DNA from: Notospermus geniculatus
Lineage: Eukaryota; Nemertea; Pilidiophora; Heteronemertea; Lineidae
Length of the DNA stretch: 64,000 nt
NCBI GenBank assembly: GCA_002633025.1
Contig: NMRB01000718.1
Span: forward strand, 187,921 to 251,920
Direction: 5' to 3'
The notes beneath the pieces are model-generated. The model saw only the letters and a program-made list of their open reading frames with translations. It searched no databases and was not told the DNA's origin. Position 1 is the stretch's first letter; the number at the start of each line of letters is the position of its first letter. Positions 1-12,400 of this stretch are shown here, piece after piece. Both the position numbers and the translations under genes were made by a program.

Positions 1-2
1 GG

Positions 3-173
3 TATAGAGGCTATGCACTGACGTCATCAAATGACGTCATCAATGGGTATGACGCCACGTGTTGGATGGAAAATGGACGGAGCACGTGGTCAGATACACT
101 GCGTCAGCATGTCACAACGTTCCATCCAACATGGCGTCACCTCGCTGATGACGTCACGTGCATAGCCTCTATA
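3..173. mobile_element. Fold-back MITE rich in TGACGTCA
   Basis: The two ends are inverted copies: TATAGAGGCTATGCAC at the left and GTGCATAGCCTCTATA at the right. The 171-bp element holds several copies of TGACGTCA and CACGTG-type words. It has no coding capacity. It looks like a non-autonomous DNA transposon. The first two bases of the window lie outside it, so no left target duplication can be checked. Confidence 0.7.
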
Positions 174-511
174 TTATTCACAAAAGTACTCACACCTGTT
201 GAGTCGAACCCGACATGAATACAACCACACGGTTAGACACGAGAAAAACTGGTTATTCATTGGCTTTGGTAAATACAGCTAGGACAGCAGGTTTGTTCTC
301 AAAGCTCCAGTAACAATTTTTACCTGCGCTTGACATAACCTACCTAAAGAAAGAAAAATTGAAACCTCTGGTAGAAACATTTTAATGTTATGTGGAGGCA
401 GTGATGAAAGGGAGCAAGGAATTTCGGGGAAATGAGGCTCCTGTCGTTGTTGTTGTTTTCGGTCTGTTCCTCGGTCTTTATTTTTAGCATAAAGGAATCA
501 ACCATAAAGGT

Positions 512-766
512 TTAAAGATAATGTATCACGACTTCATTGTTTACATTCAATGTTTGTAAACATTGATGTTTACATTATGTTATTTTGGACTTTTGCGACA
601 TGCCAACCCACCAAAATGAATGCTTTTTGGAATCAACAGAATTTCTTGACCGTCATGCCACCAGCAAATTACTCATAAGACAAAGAAAGCCCAGACATAA
701 ACAAACAAAATGTAAATAAACAATGAATTACGTGGCCCGCGAAAATACATGATACATTATCTTTAA
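512..766. mobile_element. MITE, family 1, copy 1
   Basis: About 255 bp with inverted ends reading TTAAAGATAATGTATCA and its complement. A second copy of the same family, in the same orientation, lies at 35669-35924 inside a TIPRL intron. The shared body includes a GTTTACATT-rich stretch and the word GTGGCCCGCGAAAAT near the right end. There is no open frame of note. Confidence 0.75.
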
Positions 767-2417
767 CTGCGAACGATGAACTTACTGAGGGATACACTTC
801 ATGTGTTGCCACCAGATGTCTCTCACTGCCTGAATTTTGGCTTTACGTAATAGGCAGGCGCTTCAACCTTTTTTGTGGTGAAGGGGTACATGAACCTGTC
901 AACGTGATGCTTTGAATTCCATTTCTGAGGATAGCAGAGCAGTTTTCAGCACAATTGTGTTCCACGTGTAAATGTACGTCAGCCTATTCAAATCTACACA
1001 GATGACCCTGCGCTCACATCGTTCGTGGGGTTCTCATTAATTCAGTCCTTTTGTATCATAAGATCAACTAGTCGGAATTCAACAAAATTTGCAGTGAACT
1101 GCAGAAGGGTCTTGCCTATCATATGGAAGAGTCAGAATGCAAATCTGTTGAGGTTTAAAGGGATACTGTCCACATTTATAAAATGCTAAATAACACCTTT
1201 ATGGTTTTAGGGATCAGCCATAAGCTCCGCACGTGTCGACGCTCAAGGTTACCCATTGCCACATTAGGTCTTTTGCGCCCCCATTCCGAGAGGTGTGTGT
1301 GTGTGGGGGGGGGGGCTAACGACCGAAGACCATTTCTTTCGTCCAGTCCTGTGCATTATAATGTTCTGGGTGACTGTAAGTGCAGCTCGGGAACAATTTC
1401 ATACAACTCAACTGAATACGGCGGGCCACTCCGTCGCTCCAAGACAAACACGAATTTTCCGACGACAAAGAACGAAGTAGGCGTGTTAAAACTTCGGCCT
1501 GGGGATCCTTCATCCAACTGCTCAATGCGACCGTAGCATCCTATTTTAACGATCATGATCTGGCAAGTTGGTCCCAACTTGTGTTTCATTCGAATATACA
1601 GAATATTGTAGTTTATCTTTTCCAAAAGCAGACGACTTACAATCGGTACAAACCCGGTGTAAATGTAGTTCTTCATTACTATTTTCCCGAAACCTCGGGA
1701 TTTTTTGAGTACATAGGCGAAGTTAGATCTACAACGATGTCTAACGTTCCAGCGGATGAAAACGATGACGTCACCACTTCTCGGTAGCCTGGTTTGAAAG
1801 ACAGTGACCCCTCGACGGCGCCCTGCCTTTGTTTTATATGTTCTGTTCTGAATGTATTCTAGTATGGTACATGTATAATTCAATGTGATTCCCACCCTTT
1901 GAAGCCGAAAAGAGATGACCACGATCCGTCGTTGTCTCTGCGACCGGTCGATTGAACTGGCAATGACAATGCCTTGATCACTGCCTGGACTGTCTCTGCT
2001 CAATGACACACGCCTTACGTCACACTCTCTCTGACCAGCGCCGCCTGGTCGAAGCAACAATCCTCCTAATTTTGCGACTCGCTCCCCAGACATTGAATGA
2101 AGAAACCAATTTCGGCTACAGCGACCTCTATCGCCCCTTGAATAAGCAACAAATTCATTATCTGTGACCCCGGTCGGTCGGATGCGTTCACGGATTCGGA
2201 AAGTCCATTTTATGAGGAATGAATCGTCGGGGAACCGTCTGTAGCTGACGCCGACGAGGCTGGTGTGGTAACGACTAACCATAACCATGGTTGTGTCATT
2301 ACCAAGTATAAATGTACGTCATTCATCTGTGGAAAATGAATGGTTTAATTAAACGCGTCTATTTTGGCCCCAAGTGCGATTATTTTTGTCCCTAATGATG
2401 CGTCAACTTTTAGTCAT
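767..2417. other. Intergenic; one unexplained 310-codon open frame
   Basis: No recognisable exon was found. The minus strand is open from 2288 to 1356 (310 codons, starting MVMVSRYHTS). The predicted protein is arginine-rich, has no signal peptide, no clear membrane segment and no domain I know. A frame this long is uncommon by chance in DNA of this composition, but nothing supports translation. It also contains a run of G at about 1306-1315 on the plus strand. Confidence 0.3.
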
Positions 2418-2558
2418 TAGGGAGGATTAAGAAATCAAACGATCGTAAACGTTAACGACAACGTTATTTTTGTACCGAAAATGCAATAATAATGTGTAGT
2501 ATGAAAAATAGCGTTGTCGTAAAGTTTACGTTTATCGTTTGATTTCTAAACCTCCCTA
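2418..2558. mobile_element. Short fold-back element
   Basis: The sequence TAGGGAGG..AAATCAAACGAT at the left is answered by its inverted complement ATCGTTTGATTT..CCTCCCTA at the right. The element is about 140 bp, imperfectly palindromic and non-coding. A partial relative (CGTTTACGTTTATCGTTTG) occurs near 31100. Confidence 0.6.
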
Positions 2559-2855
2559 TTTGCTGCGGGATAATCGTCATTTTGGACCATTATAGGGACC
2601 TCATTCAAGTGGCTGAATATTTCGGCTGACTCTTACCTGACAAAATCGGTAATAGGATGCCAGTCTTCTTCTGAGTTCCTCCTCGGTAGCCTAGCAACCA
2701 GTGGAAAAAGGTACTAAAATGGACTACACACCACATGTAATCCACGGTACCAAAAATTCATTAGCGCCTTAAGTTCGCTAATGAATATTTGATGGTAGTA
2801 CAAGTAGTGCAACCGTCTGCCTACCAGTAAATGCAAGTTTAACGGATGCAGGACC

Positions 2856-2958
2856 GTATTTAGCTTTCTGGTCCTGGGGGGGGGGGGGCAGAATACCTTT
2901 TTTGCCCAAAATCCACATGGAATCACGTTTTTTGGTTGGCTCTGGGGGCAACTGNTTA
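2856..2958. repeat. Poly-G/poly-C repeat, family 2 copy
   Basis: The sequence runs from CCGTATTTAGC through a 13-base G run and TTTTTTGCCCAAAATCCACATG to a single ambiguous base at 2955. Related copies lie at 39088-39213, where both inverted ends are present, and at about 63900-64000, cut by the window end. The homopolymer run and nearby N suggest assembly difficulty. Confidence 0.6.
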
Positions 2959-3049
2959 TAGTGCCTTTTACATTTAAGTGTCAAGGCACTTCACATTATT
3001 ACCCAGCCTAATCCAGAAACCTTTCTGTAGAAACCAAGGGCAGCTACAA

Positions 3050-3172
3050 TCAAGCGCACACATGGACATTTCAGGCCAGTTGAGAGTATACAGAGTGACA
3101 CAGCCAGGGATTGAACCCGCAACCTTCCGATCACTAGTCCAACGCTCTAACCATTGTGCCACCGCGCTCCCC
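3050..3172 (-). repeat. tRNA-derived SINE
   Basis: Read on the minus strand from 3172, the sequence begins GGGGAGCGCGGTGGCACAAT. It has an RNA polymerase III A-box-like segment (TGGCACAATGGTTAG) and, about 40 bases on, a B box GGGTTCAATCCC. This tRNA-like head continues into an unrelated tail. The far end is not sharply defined. It is a SINE rather than a tRNA gene because the acceptor stem and anticodon arm do not fold. Confidence 0.7.
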
Positions 3173-3378
3173 AACAGGCGCCATCTTGAGGGACCATATA
3201 CATGTAGTGCGAACCTCTGACAGAAGCCTTGTTTACATCTACATATTTTTGCGTTTTCACCTATGAATCGCATTGTATAAAACAGGCGTCATCTTGAGGG
3301 ACCATATACATGTAGTGCGAACCTCTGACAGAAGCCTTGTTTACATCTACATATTTTTGCGTTTTCACCTATGAATCG
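3173..3378. repeat. Tandem duplication, 108-bp unit, two copies
   Basis: Unit one begins at 3173 and unit two at 3281, both with AACAGGCG. They differ at only a few positions, mostly in the last ten bases of the unit. The duplication directly abuts the SINE head, so it probably arose with or after that insertion. Confidence 0.9.
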
Positions 3379-6300
3379 CCGTGTCTAAATAAAGCCCGGG
3401 CTTTTAAAACCCATACATGCCGCATACATGCTCAAGAAGCCCGGGCTTATTTCACACCAGGGGCTGCGAAAAGTCCGGGATTTTTCAGACAGGTGTAACC
3501 ACGGCTTAAAACTCAAAGCTGGCTGGTTCTTAACTGATGATGCTTCACTATCTTGGCGTTAGTCTGTCTCGGCGTTATTGCCATCACGAGCTAAACGCCA
3601 AGACAGCACTGTCGCCGAGCTATAGGGATAACTGCACTCTTCTAGATCGACGAATCTCGGTGGTGTCCGGTGTCAGACATAAGTCGTAGGATGTTGCAGG
3701 GGCAATTCTAAGATGATGTCTTACCGCTGAAGTCCTAAGCGATGAGAGTGAAGGATTACCGGTGATCAAATGGTATAACAGCATATTTGAAGGGGTGAGG
3801 GGTTTAAATGTGTCCCTAATCTTTGTATTGCGACTGTCCCTGGCATGAGATTCACAAAGACAAAGTAGGTTTACCGTCGTGGAAAAAGGGAAAATTGCAG
3901 TTAAACAGGAATTTTGTGAAAGGGGCCTATCACTCCCACTGCGCATGCTCATGTGCTCAACTTACCTTGCGAATCATAACTCTAGCACCTGGGAACAAAC
4001 GCTGTCTATCGGCCTGTTCGCAATTCGACTGCGCAACATGCAGCCAGCAAATTGACAAAATCTTGTCAAAAATAAATGCAAGTGATTCCATTTTCCAGCA
4101 GAGGGTAGCACAGTAGATGATCGAGGAAGGAATTATATGCAAATAATTGTAGCGATTTTGGTCGAATAAGTGGACATTTGCGTTCTTGTAAATTCGATGA
4201 TTTTTTACTGGAGGATTTGAAAAGCATGGTAACCTCCTATAGCCGGTCTCCTTGGGGTGTCTACAGGTTATCTGGGATGACATGACTGGGAAAGTCTTCG
4301 TCGAAATAATGGAGGAGAATCATGTAGGCCTGCGTCCGTTCTTCTCATTTCAAAAACACTTCACGTCAATGCGTCAGGCTCCACCGAAGACGTCTGCACC
4401 TGTACAAATATGAGGATATGCAAAGTACTATAGTATGTAGATATCAACCACACGAAACCGGCCTCCGTCATCGCGTAGGCGGCTTTGGACCGTTCACTGT
4501 CCATCGTAGCTGCCCAGCAAGGAAGGCGCACGTACACAACGTCGTAGACATAAAATACATGTCAGCCTTCGACATGGCCTGTCCACGCGTATGAATACGT
4601 ATCGCGCAATGGACTACTTTTCAGCGTATGCTCACACTGATGAAAAAGACAATAGCAGAATTAGCATCCGTATAGACCATCCGCAAAATAGAGAAAAACG
4701 TCGCTGTGGGGGCTTCTTTGTCATTCATTCCACCACCGAACAACGTTTCGCATGCGCCGAGAAATATCACCGGAAGTAGAGACGTGCATCCAGCCTGGGG
4801 AAAGAAGGCGGAATCTGGCGACGGCATTCGAATGCACGACATTATCCGGGCACTCGGCCGCCTCATCCCATTGGGCAAGAAATTCACCAATCCATGACCT
4901 TATTTACAAGAGGGGGTCTCAACGGGAGTTTGATAAAACCTGATCGTGTATTTTACCGAGGGAATATGGCAGTTTTGAAGTGTAATGTTTTCGTGTTGAT
5001 GGCCTAAATAGAAATGAAATATATGAAAAGAACTCGTGAATGATCAATGATATAGGCAATCTGATTGTTTAAAAATGCATCGTAAAAATGGTAACGTTGG
5101 TTATTTTCGTTTTTTCATCAGCAGATCGCTCGCTATTGTATACTTCATCAATGAAAAGGGTGAATTGACTCACGGGATCGAACACATTAACTTAAAGTTC
5201 TGAAATCGTTGCAACATGGCTGCCTGCTGGTCAGGGGTCGTCCTGGGCTTGAGCATCCCCAAACTCGCTAGCCCAGTGGTACGGCGTTCCGCGTTTTCGG
5301 TTTGCTCCACTTGCACCACTGGCTTCAAACGCCCTCATCACTTCTGCTCGGAATGAGCAGAATGAATAAAAACTGATCTACAGCTAGTTTTCCACCATAA
5401 TAAAATCATAATCGTACTGTCAAGTTTAGAAGTGTACCAAAACACCAAACACACCATGATTTTTTAACATTTGTTCATTATTTTGTGTTGCACTATTTTG
5501 CGGCGGATTACACGTGTGGCTGTGATTCGGTTCGATCGTTCCGGCAGAAATAGTTTCTATTTTAGAAGCAACCAAATCGATGGACCAATCAGCTTCGTCG
5601 AATTTGATCACATGATTTTGTGAGTGTAAACATAAGCACGTGCAACAAGGAGGCAGCCATCTTAAATGACGTCATTCCTACGCGAAAAGAAGTACGCGGT
5701 ACTGACGTTTGAAGGCAGAGTCAGTAAGGTGAAACCGTCTGACCTCTGCGTTGGAGATTGGAACATCCCCTCACTGTCCCCGGAGAGGGGGCTAAGAGGA
5801 CTATAGTTGACTCGGTCCTGTTAGTGTACATACACTTGTATGGCATTGTTTTATTAAAAAAAAGAGACATGGTTGATCGTAGTTACATAATGAACAAATT
5901 GAGAGCCAGGGCTAGAGAATTCAAATATTACAGTTAGGTACCTCGTGCGAGCGGAGCACAGAGCCTGCGCGCTCTCACTCGCTGTGATTACGGCCATAAT
6001 ATCATGAATATGTATAGGTTTTCGGCCGCAGAGTTCAAGGCTTTGTGTTTGTTCATCTGACGTTTTTAATATTCATTTGATCATTCTACCATATCCCCCA
6101 ACCACAGCCTGCAATCACAGCCTTGTCGTCACATTTCAATACTGCTTGATAGTGTAATTACGTATTTACAAGTAGGCCTACTATGACTACAAACGTATAG
6201 GCCTACAATTTGAACAGCACAGGGCAGGCAGAGGTCAGTCAGTGTCGGTGTCCAAGTCTGATCTGCCGAATATTCCGTACACTGTCTAGTGTAGTGTCGT

Positions 6301-6457
6301 TTCTAATTCGTACAGCCCGCCTTTGGCAGTAGGCCTACCCCCCGGGGCCTCCCCATGCCGTGTAGCGAAAAGTGTCTACGGGAAAAGCTGCACCTTTCGT
6401 TCTGAGTATTAAATCTGTTCCTGATTGCTCGAAAGTTTTCGAATTTTCGAACGTAGT
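3379..6457. other. Intergenic, no gene recognised
   Basis: Small inverted pairs occur at about 3396-3455 (AAGCCCGGGCTT words) and 3553-3606 (TTGGCGTT/AACGCCAA). Open frames of up to 110 codons are present but show no domain, no conserved motif and no convincing splice sites. Nothing else is supported. This stretch lies downstream of the 3' end of the minus-strand GPCR, so it may include its untranslated end; no AATAAA could be tied to it. Confidence 0.5.
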
Positions 6458-9400
6458 TTATATTGGTCGATTGAACCCCCGCGAATCGACGAACCCACTC
6501 GGTGTTTTGACATCCCACTTGTATGTCTTCTCTTCCACTTGTGGTGCCACGTCTGCCGCTTCATCCTTCACTTCCTCTGCTGGTTTCGGCTCCGACGGCG
6601 ACTCGGGTGATTTCGGTGACTGCTCGGCAGGTTTCGATTGCTCCTCAGCATATTTCGGAGGCTCTTCGGCAGATTTCGGTTCATCCTCGGCAATTATTGG
6701 TGACTCCTCGGATGATTTCGGAGGCTCTTCGACAGATTCCAATGGCGCCACGTGATCGGTTACTTCCGATATGGACCGGTTGAACATCGGGTTGTCGAAG
6801 GTACACGTATTGTAGTTGTCATCAACAGCTTTGTCTGAACCTGGAACAGTTATCACGGTTTCCTATAGATGGCCTACGGTGGCCCATAGAGCTCATTGAT
6901 GAAAAATATTTACATTTGCAATTTTTTTTCAATTCGATAATTTTTCTTGGGGTTTGTAAAATTTTCAGAAGTTCCCACCGCGGTGGAACATTCTCACCGC
7001 GGTGAAAATGATTTCCACCGCGGTGGGAATGTTTCCACCGCGGTGGAAACATTATCACCGCGGTGGGAACTTCTGAAAATTTTACAAACCCCAAGAAAAA
7101 AATTATCGAATTGAAAAAAAAATTGCAAATGTAAATATTTTTCATCAATGAGCTCTATGGGCCACCGTAGATGGCTGTCTCTTTCAGCAGATTCTAGTTC
7201 AATGTAAGGACTTCCTCACCACCATGTACGTTTCTCACGATATTACGCGCCCCACTGATGGCTCAGCAATGGGGATCCTAGCTACGATAGAGGGCAGCAC
7301 ACCGAAACAAGTGTGACAGGAATCAACGTCCTAGGAATGCAAGTCCGCCAAACAATAGCCCGCTATTGTAAGGTTATATCCGAATGGTCATGGTATCTCT
7401 AGCCATATATTCTAATCCCTGTTTGAACAATAAGACCGAACTTCAGGGGGACTTCGATTCCTGTCGCACCTGTCCTATACAATGTACGCCTTTTGCGTGT
7501 GAAATTGATCAGGATGTCAGTTTCATTTCAACAGTTTTAACAACTAGTGACACCTACATGTATTGAGGCAGTCGGCTAGGGTCCCATTCAGCTGGCCATT
7601 TTACGAGAACTGCATTATTTACCTTTTGGTTTGTAGACTAAAACAGGTGTTGGGAATGACTTTCGAACAATCGCAGGTTCTCTCACGCAAAAATTTATCC
7701 ATGTACTTACTATTGGTGTCATTCTCAGAGGACACGTTTGTCATGACGGTGGCGTTTGAAGCGATACTTTTCTTTGATTTGGTTGATGCTGCTGAAGATA
7801 ACTGGGTGGAATTGGTGCTCGTCCCTGCAGAAAAAGATCTCGACTGAGCAACGGCAACGGCGTCAGTCCCTCGAATGGCGAAAGAACTGACGGGAACAAA
7901 GTTCTTGTCGTGTTTGATAATAATAACGCTCATTCTAACTGGGAATGGACCAAAATCACAAATCAACTCGGAGGGAATCGGCCAGCCTCTGTCCGAATTG
8001 TCAGGAACGAGGAACCAGAGGCCTCGGTATGTTTGACTATTCCCGCTATATCGAACCATGCGTCAACCACTGGCCTCTACCACAGTGAAAGAGCTCACAT
8101 GTGGGAGAGGTGTGTGTCGACAGCTACATGTACAGAAAAAAGTTAAATCTAAAATCTATCAGGCTGGCATATGTGTCCATGTTGCAGTTGAAGAATGCGA
8201 AGTGTGCTCTGTGTTAGGGTGAAACTACATGTACTTATAAAATGTCGTGTATGTTACGGTAAAGATATGTGTCAGGGTAAAGCTACCTTTGTGTTAGAGT
8301 AAAACTACCTCGGCTCTTGTGTTAGGGTAAACATTTTTTGTTCGAAAAGAGCTAAATGGTAAAAGGTTCCAGAAAAAGAAACGAAAGTCATGCATGTAAA
8401 TGCTCATCATTTTACCATCACGAGGTTTTTCGCTTGTTTCCTTTTCTGAATTCGCTGTGAGATATTCTGTGGAAAACATAATGGTAAGTGTTATGTACGG
8501 TTAGATGAAAAGAGAAGGATGCAGTGTTGCTCTACGCCATCACCAATAACATTAAAATCTACCTCTTTGTAATAAAATGAAACGGTATTGAAAGAAAAGA
8601 CATATAAGTCAACGCCGATACATGTGTTTCCCGAACTTCTATTAAAATCACACTACGAAAGGAGAAAGTCTGAACAAATTTGCGTGTTACAACATGATGG
8701 GAAGGAACACGAAAATAGAAAGGCAAGAATCAGGCAAACAAGAAACTATGAGACTGTGTGTGACAGATTTTAGCGACATTCTGGCAGAAGAAACCAAAGA
8801 GAGAATGGATAGCAAATGTTAGAAGCATTTAGGTAACTTCATACGACAATATACACGACACCAGATAGACAAAAGATGCATCAGTGGAAAGCTGAGCAGT
8901 GAAGAAAGTTCAACAACGTGACATTCCATCAGAAGAGAGATGAATAGTTAAAGTGCATGAACGATGAATTAGACAGCATTGAACACGTGTAAAGCGATGA
9001 ATAGAACTGTTGTGAAAATGCAGTGAACAATAAAATGTAAAGCGATGGACAGCTGTAAAGGCAATGAACATTTGTTAAGGCGATGAATAGTTGTAAAAGC
9101 AGTGAACCATTGTAAAGCAGTGAACAATGTGAAAGCAATGTACAATTGTGAAAGCGATGAACAATTGTGAACGAGCCATGAATACATGGAGTTGTAAAGA
9201 TGACGAACAGTAAGAGTGGCGAACAATTGTAAAAGTGATGAACAATGCAAAGGTGATGAAAAGTTGGCTGGTTCAGTGTTGAAGAGCATGATGATTGGTT
9301 GATTATGTCGCCTTTTGTCAAACGATTTCATCTACCGCGGCATTGTCGAGCAGCAATGCAACATTTTGGAAATGCGCGTGCATCATTGCTGGATGTAACT

Positions 9401-12400
9401 GAAATTTCGTCAACACCAAGCGGAAGACTGTCAAAGTGGGTTTTAAGCTGTACATGCGTGGGGTTAAGGTGGTCCAGTTAAGCGGCGAATCCACTGTCGC
9501 GATCCTTGTTTGAGACGGGGTTGCGATGCCTTGCGATCACCTTATAAGGACTTCCTATTGCCATATAAGGTGATCGCAAGGGAACGCAACCCCGTCTCAA
9601 GCCAAGATTGCGGCAGAAGAAATGTTACATTGTCAGACTTTTAATATGGTTAAAACAGAATATGATTTTATATCCGCCTACTGGAATCCTTCCTTCCTTT
9701 CTTACTCCGTCCAGTGGAGGGGAATGGACCACAGGGGGAGATCTCGAGTCCCCCAGACTTTAGATGGGCCGGGGTGTACAGCGTTAGAGGCCTCGCCGTG
9801 TCTGTTTCGAAACAAAGGACAAAGAATTTGATCAGAGGGATAGGTTAACTAAGCTACAGCACTATGGACGACATATACACGTTTTTCATCTGCATTCTAA
9901 CTTGAGGAGCGATAATATGAAAAGTTTCTAATATTTTGAGCAAGTGACAGTTTAGGCGATGTCTTGATACAGATCAGTAAGGCTCCAATCTTCAACTTGG
10001 CAGTACTAAGTTTCTGAGCTGTTTCAACTTTCTCGGTGACAAGTCATATAATCGAAAGTGTTGAGCAATGTGTTGGCCTATATACATGTATATGTGCCGG
10101 ATTAGATGTATACACACCATAAAATATTTGGTTAGAATTAATTCTTCCTGAGTGGTGGGCGATTTCAAAGTTGGTGTTAACACGGTGTTTACCATGCATT
10201 AAAGCATTGTACACACCGTGTTAACACGAACTTTGAAATCACAAATTCTGACTCGACTGATGATCGCCACCGCGGGGTACACGCGAGACTAATGTACATA
10301 TACGTAGGGTACGCACTCTAAGAAAGTAACATTAGTTGGTGCAAAAGTAGAAAATTAAGGTGACAGAGGCAGTCATGCTGTGCATGTGCGAGCTTCTAAC
10401 GTACCTGTGGAGACGCGCTTGTAAGTGGCAATATATGTTACATTATCAGATTGCTTACGGCTACCTGCTGATCCTGACGAGTCCTTTGTGCCATTCGGAT
10501 GGTTAAGAGTGTATTTTCCTTCAATTAAATATTTAAGAGTTAAACATCAGCGTTTGATCTCGACGATGTGTTCACTGTCACCGCCTAAAACGTCGCAATT
10601 TGGAAAATTGAGGCCGTGACTGTCGGTGATATCGCTTAATTACATGTATATTATGGAGCCGGATACTCTTGCCGAAAGGTCACAGCAGGCCAAGCAGGTT
10701 CCTGAAGAAATCAGGGTGGACCTTATTCACAAAGCCTCCGTAACTTTAAGGCTACGCAAATCCTTTGTCAGGCTGATAGTGAACAATAGGTTGCCCGCAA
10801 ATGGACAATAGTTTACGCACTCCGACCCGTAAGTTACGAGAGCTTCGTGAATAAGGTCCCATGGCCCAGTCCTCTTACCATGGCTTTCAGCGCAAGCTTG
10901 GGAGCCATGCTATGAGCACCTGTACGGTACAACCATCATTGCAGGCAAACCAAAACATCTGATTGGTCGAGAAATACGAATTTCCCTACCAGATATAAGT
11001 GCGCATGCGTGAGTTTCCGAGAAAACCAAACCAAAATGGTGGGGCCGTCGAAGCGATGAATTACAAGGGTATGAAATAAGGTAAAATTCGACGAATTCCA
11101 GCGAAGGAAACGAAAAAGATGACAAGAAAAGGGGTGATAAGCGGAAGGAAATGTAACATCAGCATGAGCATGAAGAATGCAACACACCGAGATGTGAAAA
11201 AAATGACACCAGATCTAAAGGATTAATCAATCACTCTTTTCTTCAAGGGGAATGGAGATGTTTGACCTGGATGAGAGGAAGATACATTTATAGTCAGGAA
11301 GAAGATTTGGCCTTGTGATTTCTGAAAACGGCTGTTCATCCTGTGGGCAAGAACTGAATAAGTAGGCCCTACGGTGTCGTCATCTTGACATACGGTCACT
11401 TCACCCTTCCGCTAAAATACACTCCCTCGAGCACTCCCTCGAGCAAGTTAGGAGTGATTGGAACGCCTGTCAGGGCAATATGGGAGCCGTTAGTGACAAA
11501 AAAGCAGGTACGACTTTCGTGGCTCAAGTGCTTTAGCGTAGCATTAAAGTGGTTTATCCTTTACTTCGATTATGGCTTATCACGTGTTAGAGTGGACGAA
11601 ACATTGTAATTCTGAATATGAAAAATTAAGTACACATGGACACAAATGTAGAAAAGTTAATGCAGCATGCAGAGGAAATCCTTAACCTGAACCGTACCTG
11701 GGTTGTTCATAATCTGATCTATATCATTCAGTTGGTCTGCGTAGAAAAGATTTGTAAAATATCAAATGCACACATCTTCATTGCTAACGAAACACGAGGA
11801 GATTTCAGTGGACATAGGAATAGAGAAGGTTTCAACAGCCGAGTGACGCAGTCTCCTTTCTTCCTGATGATTGGTTGAAAAACCACTGATTGCTCTTTTG
11901 TTGGATGAGAACGACCAATCAAGGCCTTTTTCATCGACTGCTTTTTGGTTAATCTCGTGATAATGGTCGAGAACCACAGACCCTGCCGGTCTCAGTACTT
12001 AGTCCTACAGGTGATGTCGGGAACTTTTCGACTTCTTGTCGTTATCATGGATGTTTTCAAAGGAAAATATAGGGCGAGATCGAAAGGACGAGTCCTTGAA
12101 GCAAGGGCTTCACCAGTTACTTTTTCAAAGTTGTGGCATCGGCTTCAACAAGTCCCTATTCGTTTGGCTACATGAGTTATCTTTGTGTCTTGGACAGAAG
12201 ACGGATTTGTCTCCCTCAGCATTTATTGAAATTGATGTAACTCACGTAATGTCGAGTTGGATCTCCAGTCAGTTTTCCATCACCCACAACTTCTCTTACC
12301 TTTACTAAACCTTGAATCATCAGGAGTAGGACAGCAGATGAGTTTCCTCATCCAGGCATGCTGGACATCTTTCTTTAATAGGCAGTAAAATATAAATATC

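Larger units (their letters stand above)
7825..12299. other. Large receptor intron (4.5 kb)
   Basis: This intron separates the TM7 exon from the first tail exon. It holds a degenerate tandem array (8985-9260), hairpins at 9500-9611, 10161-10240 and 10718-10859, and several TACATGTA words. The frames open in it, up to 130 codons, come from the tandem array or from inverted repeats and show no known domain. Confidence 0.6.

Noticed and set aside
6372-6755. 127-codon plus-strand frame rich in Ser, Gly and Asp
   Set aside because: It is antisense to the receptor tail exon, whose EEPPK codons read as serine/glycine-rich sequence on the other strand.
8929-9331. Two 120-130 codon minus-strand frames rich in Leu, Ser and Cys
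   Set aside because: They are products of a degenerate short tandem repeat and have no splice or start context.
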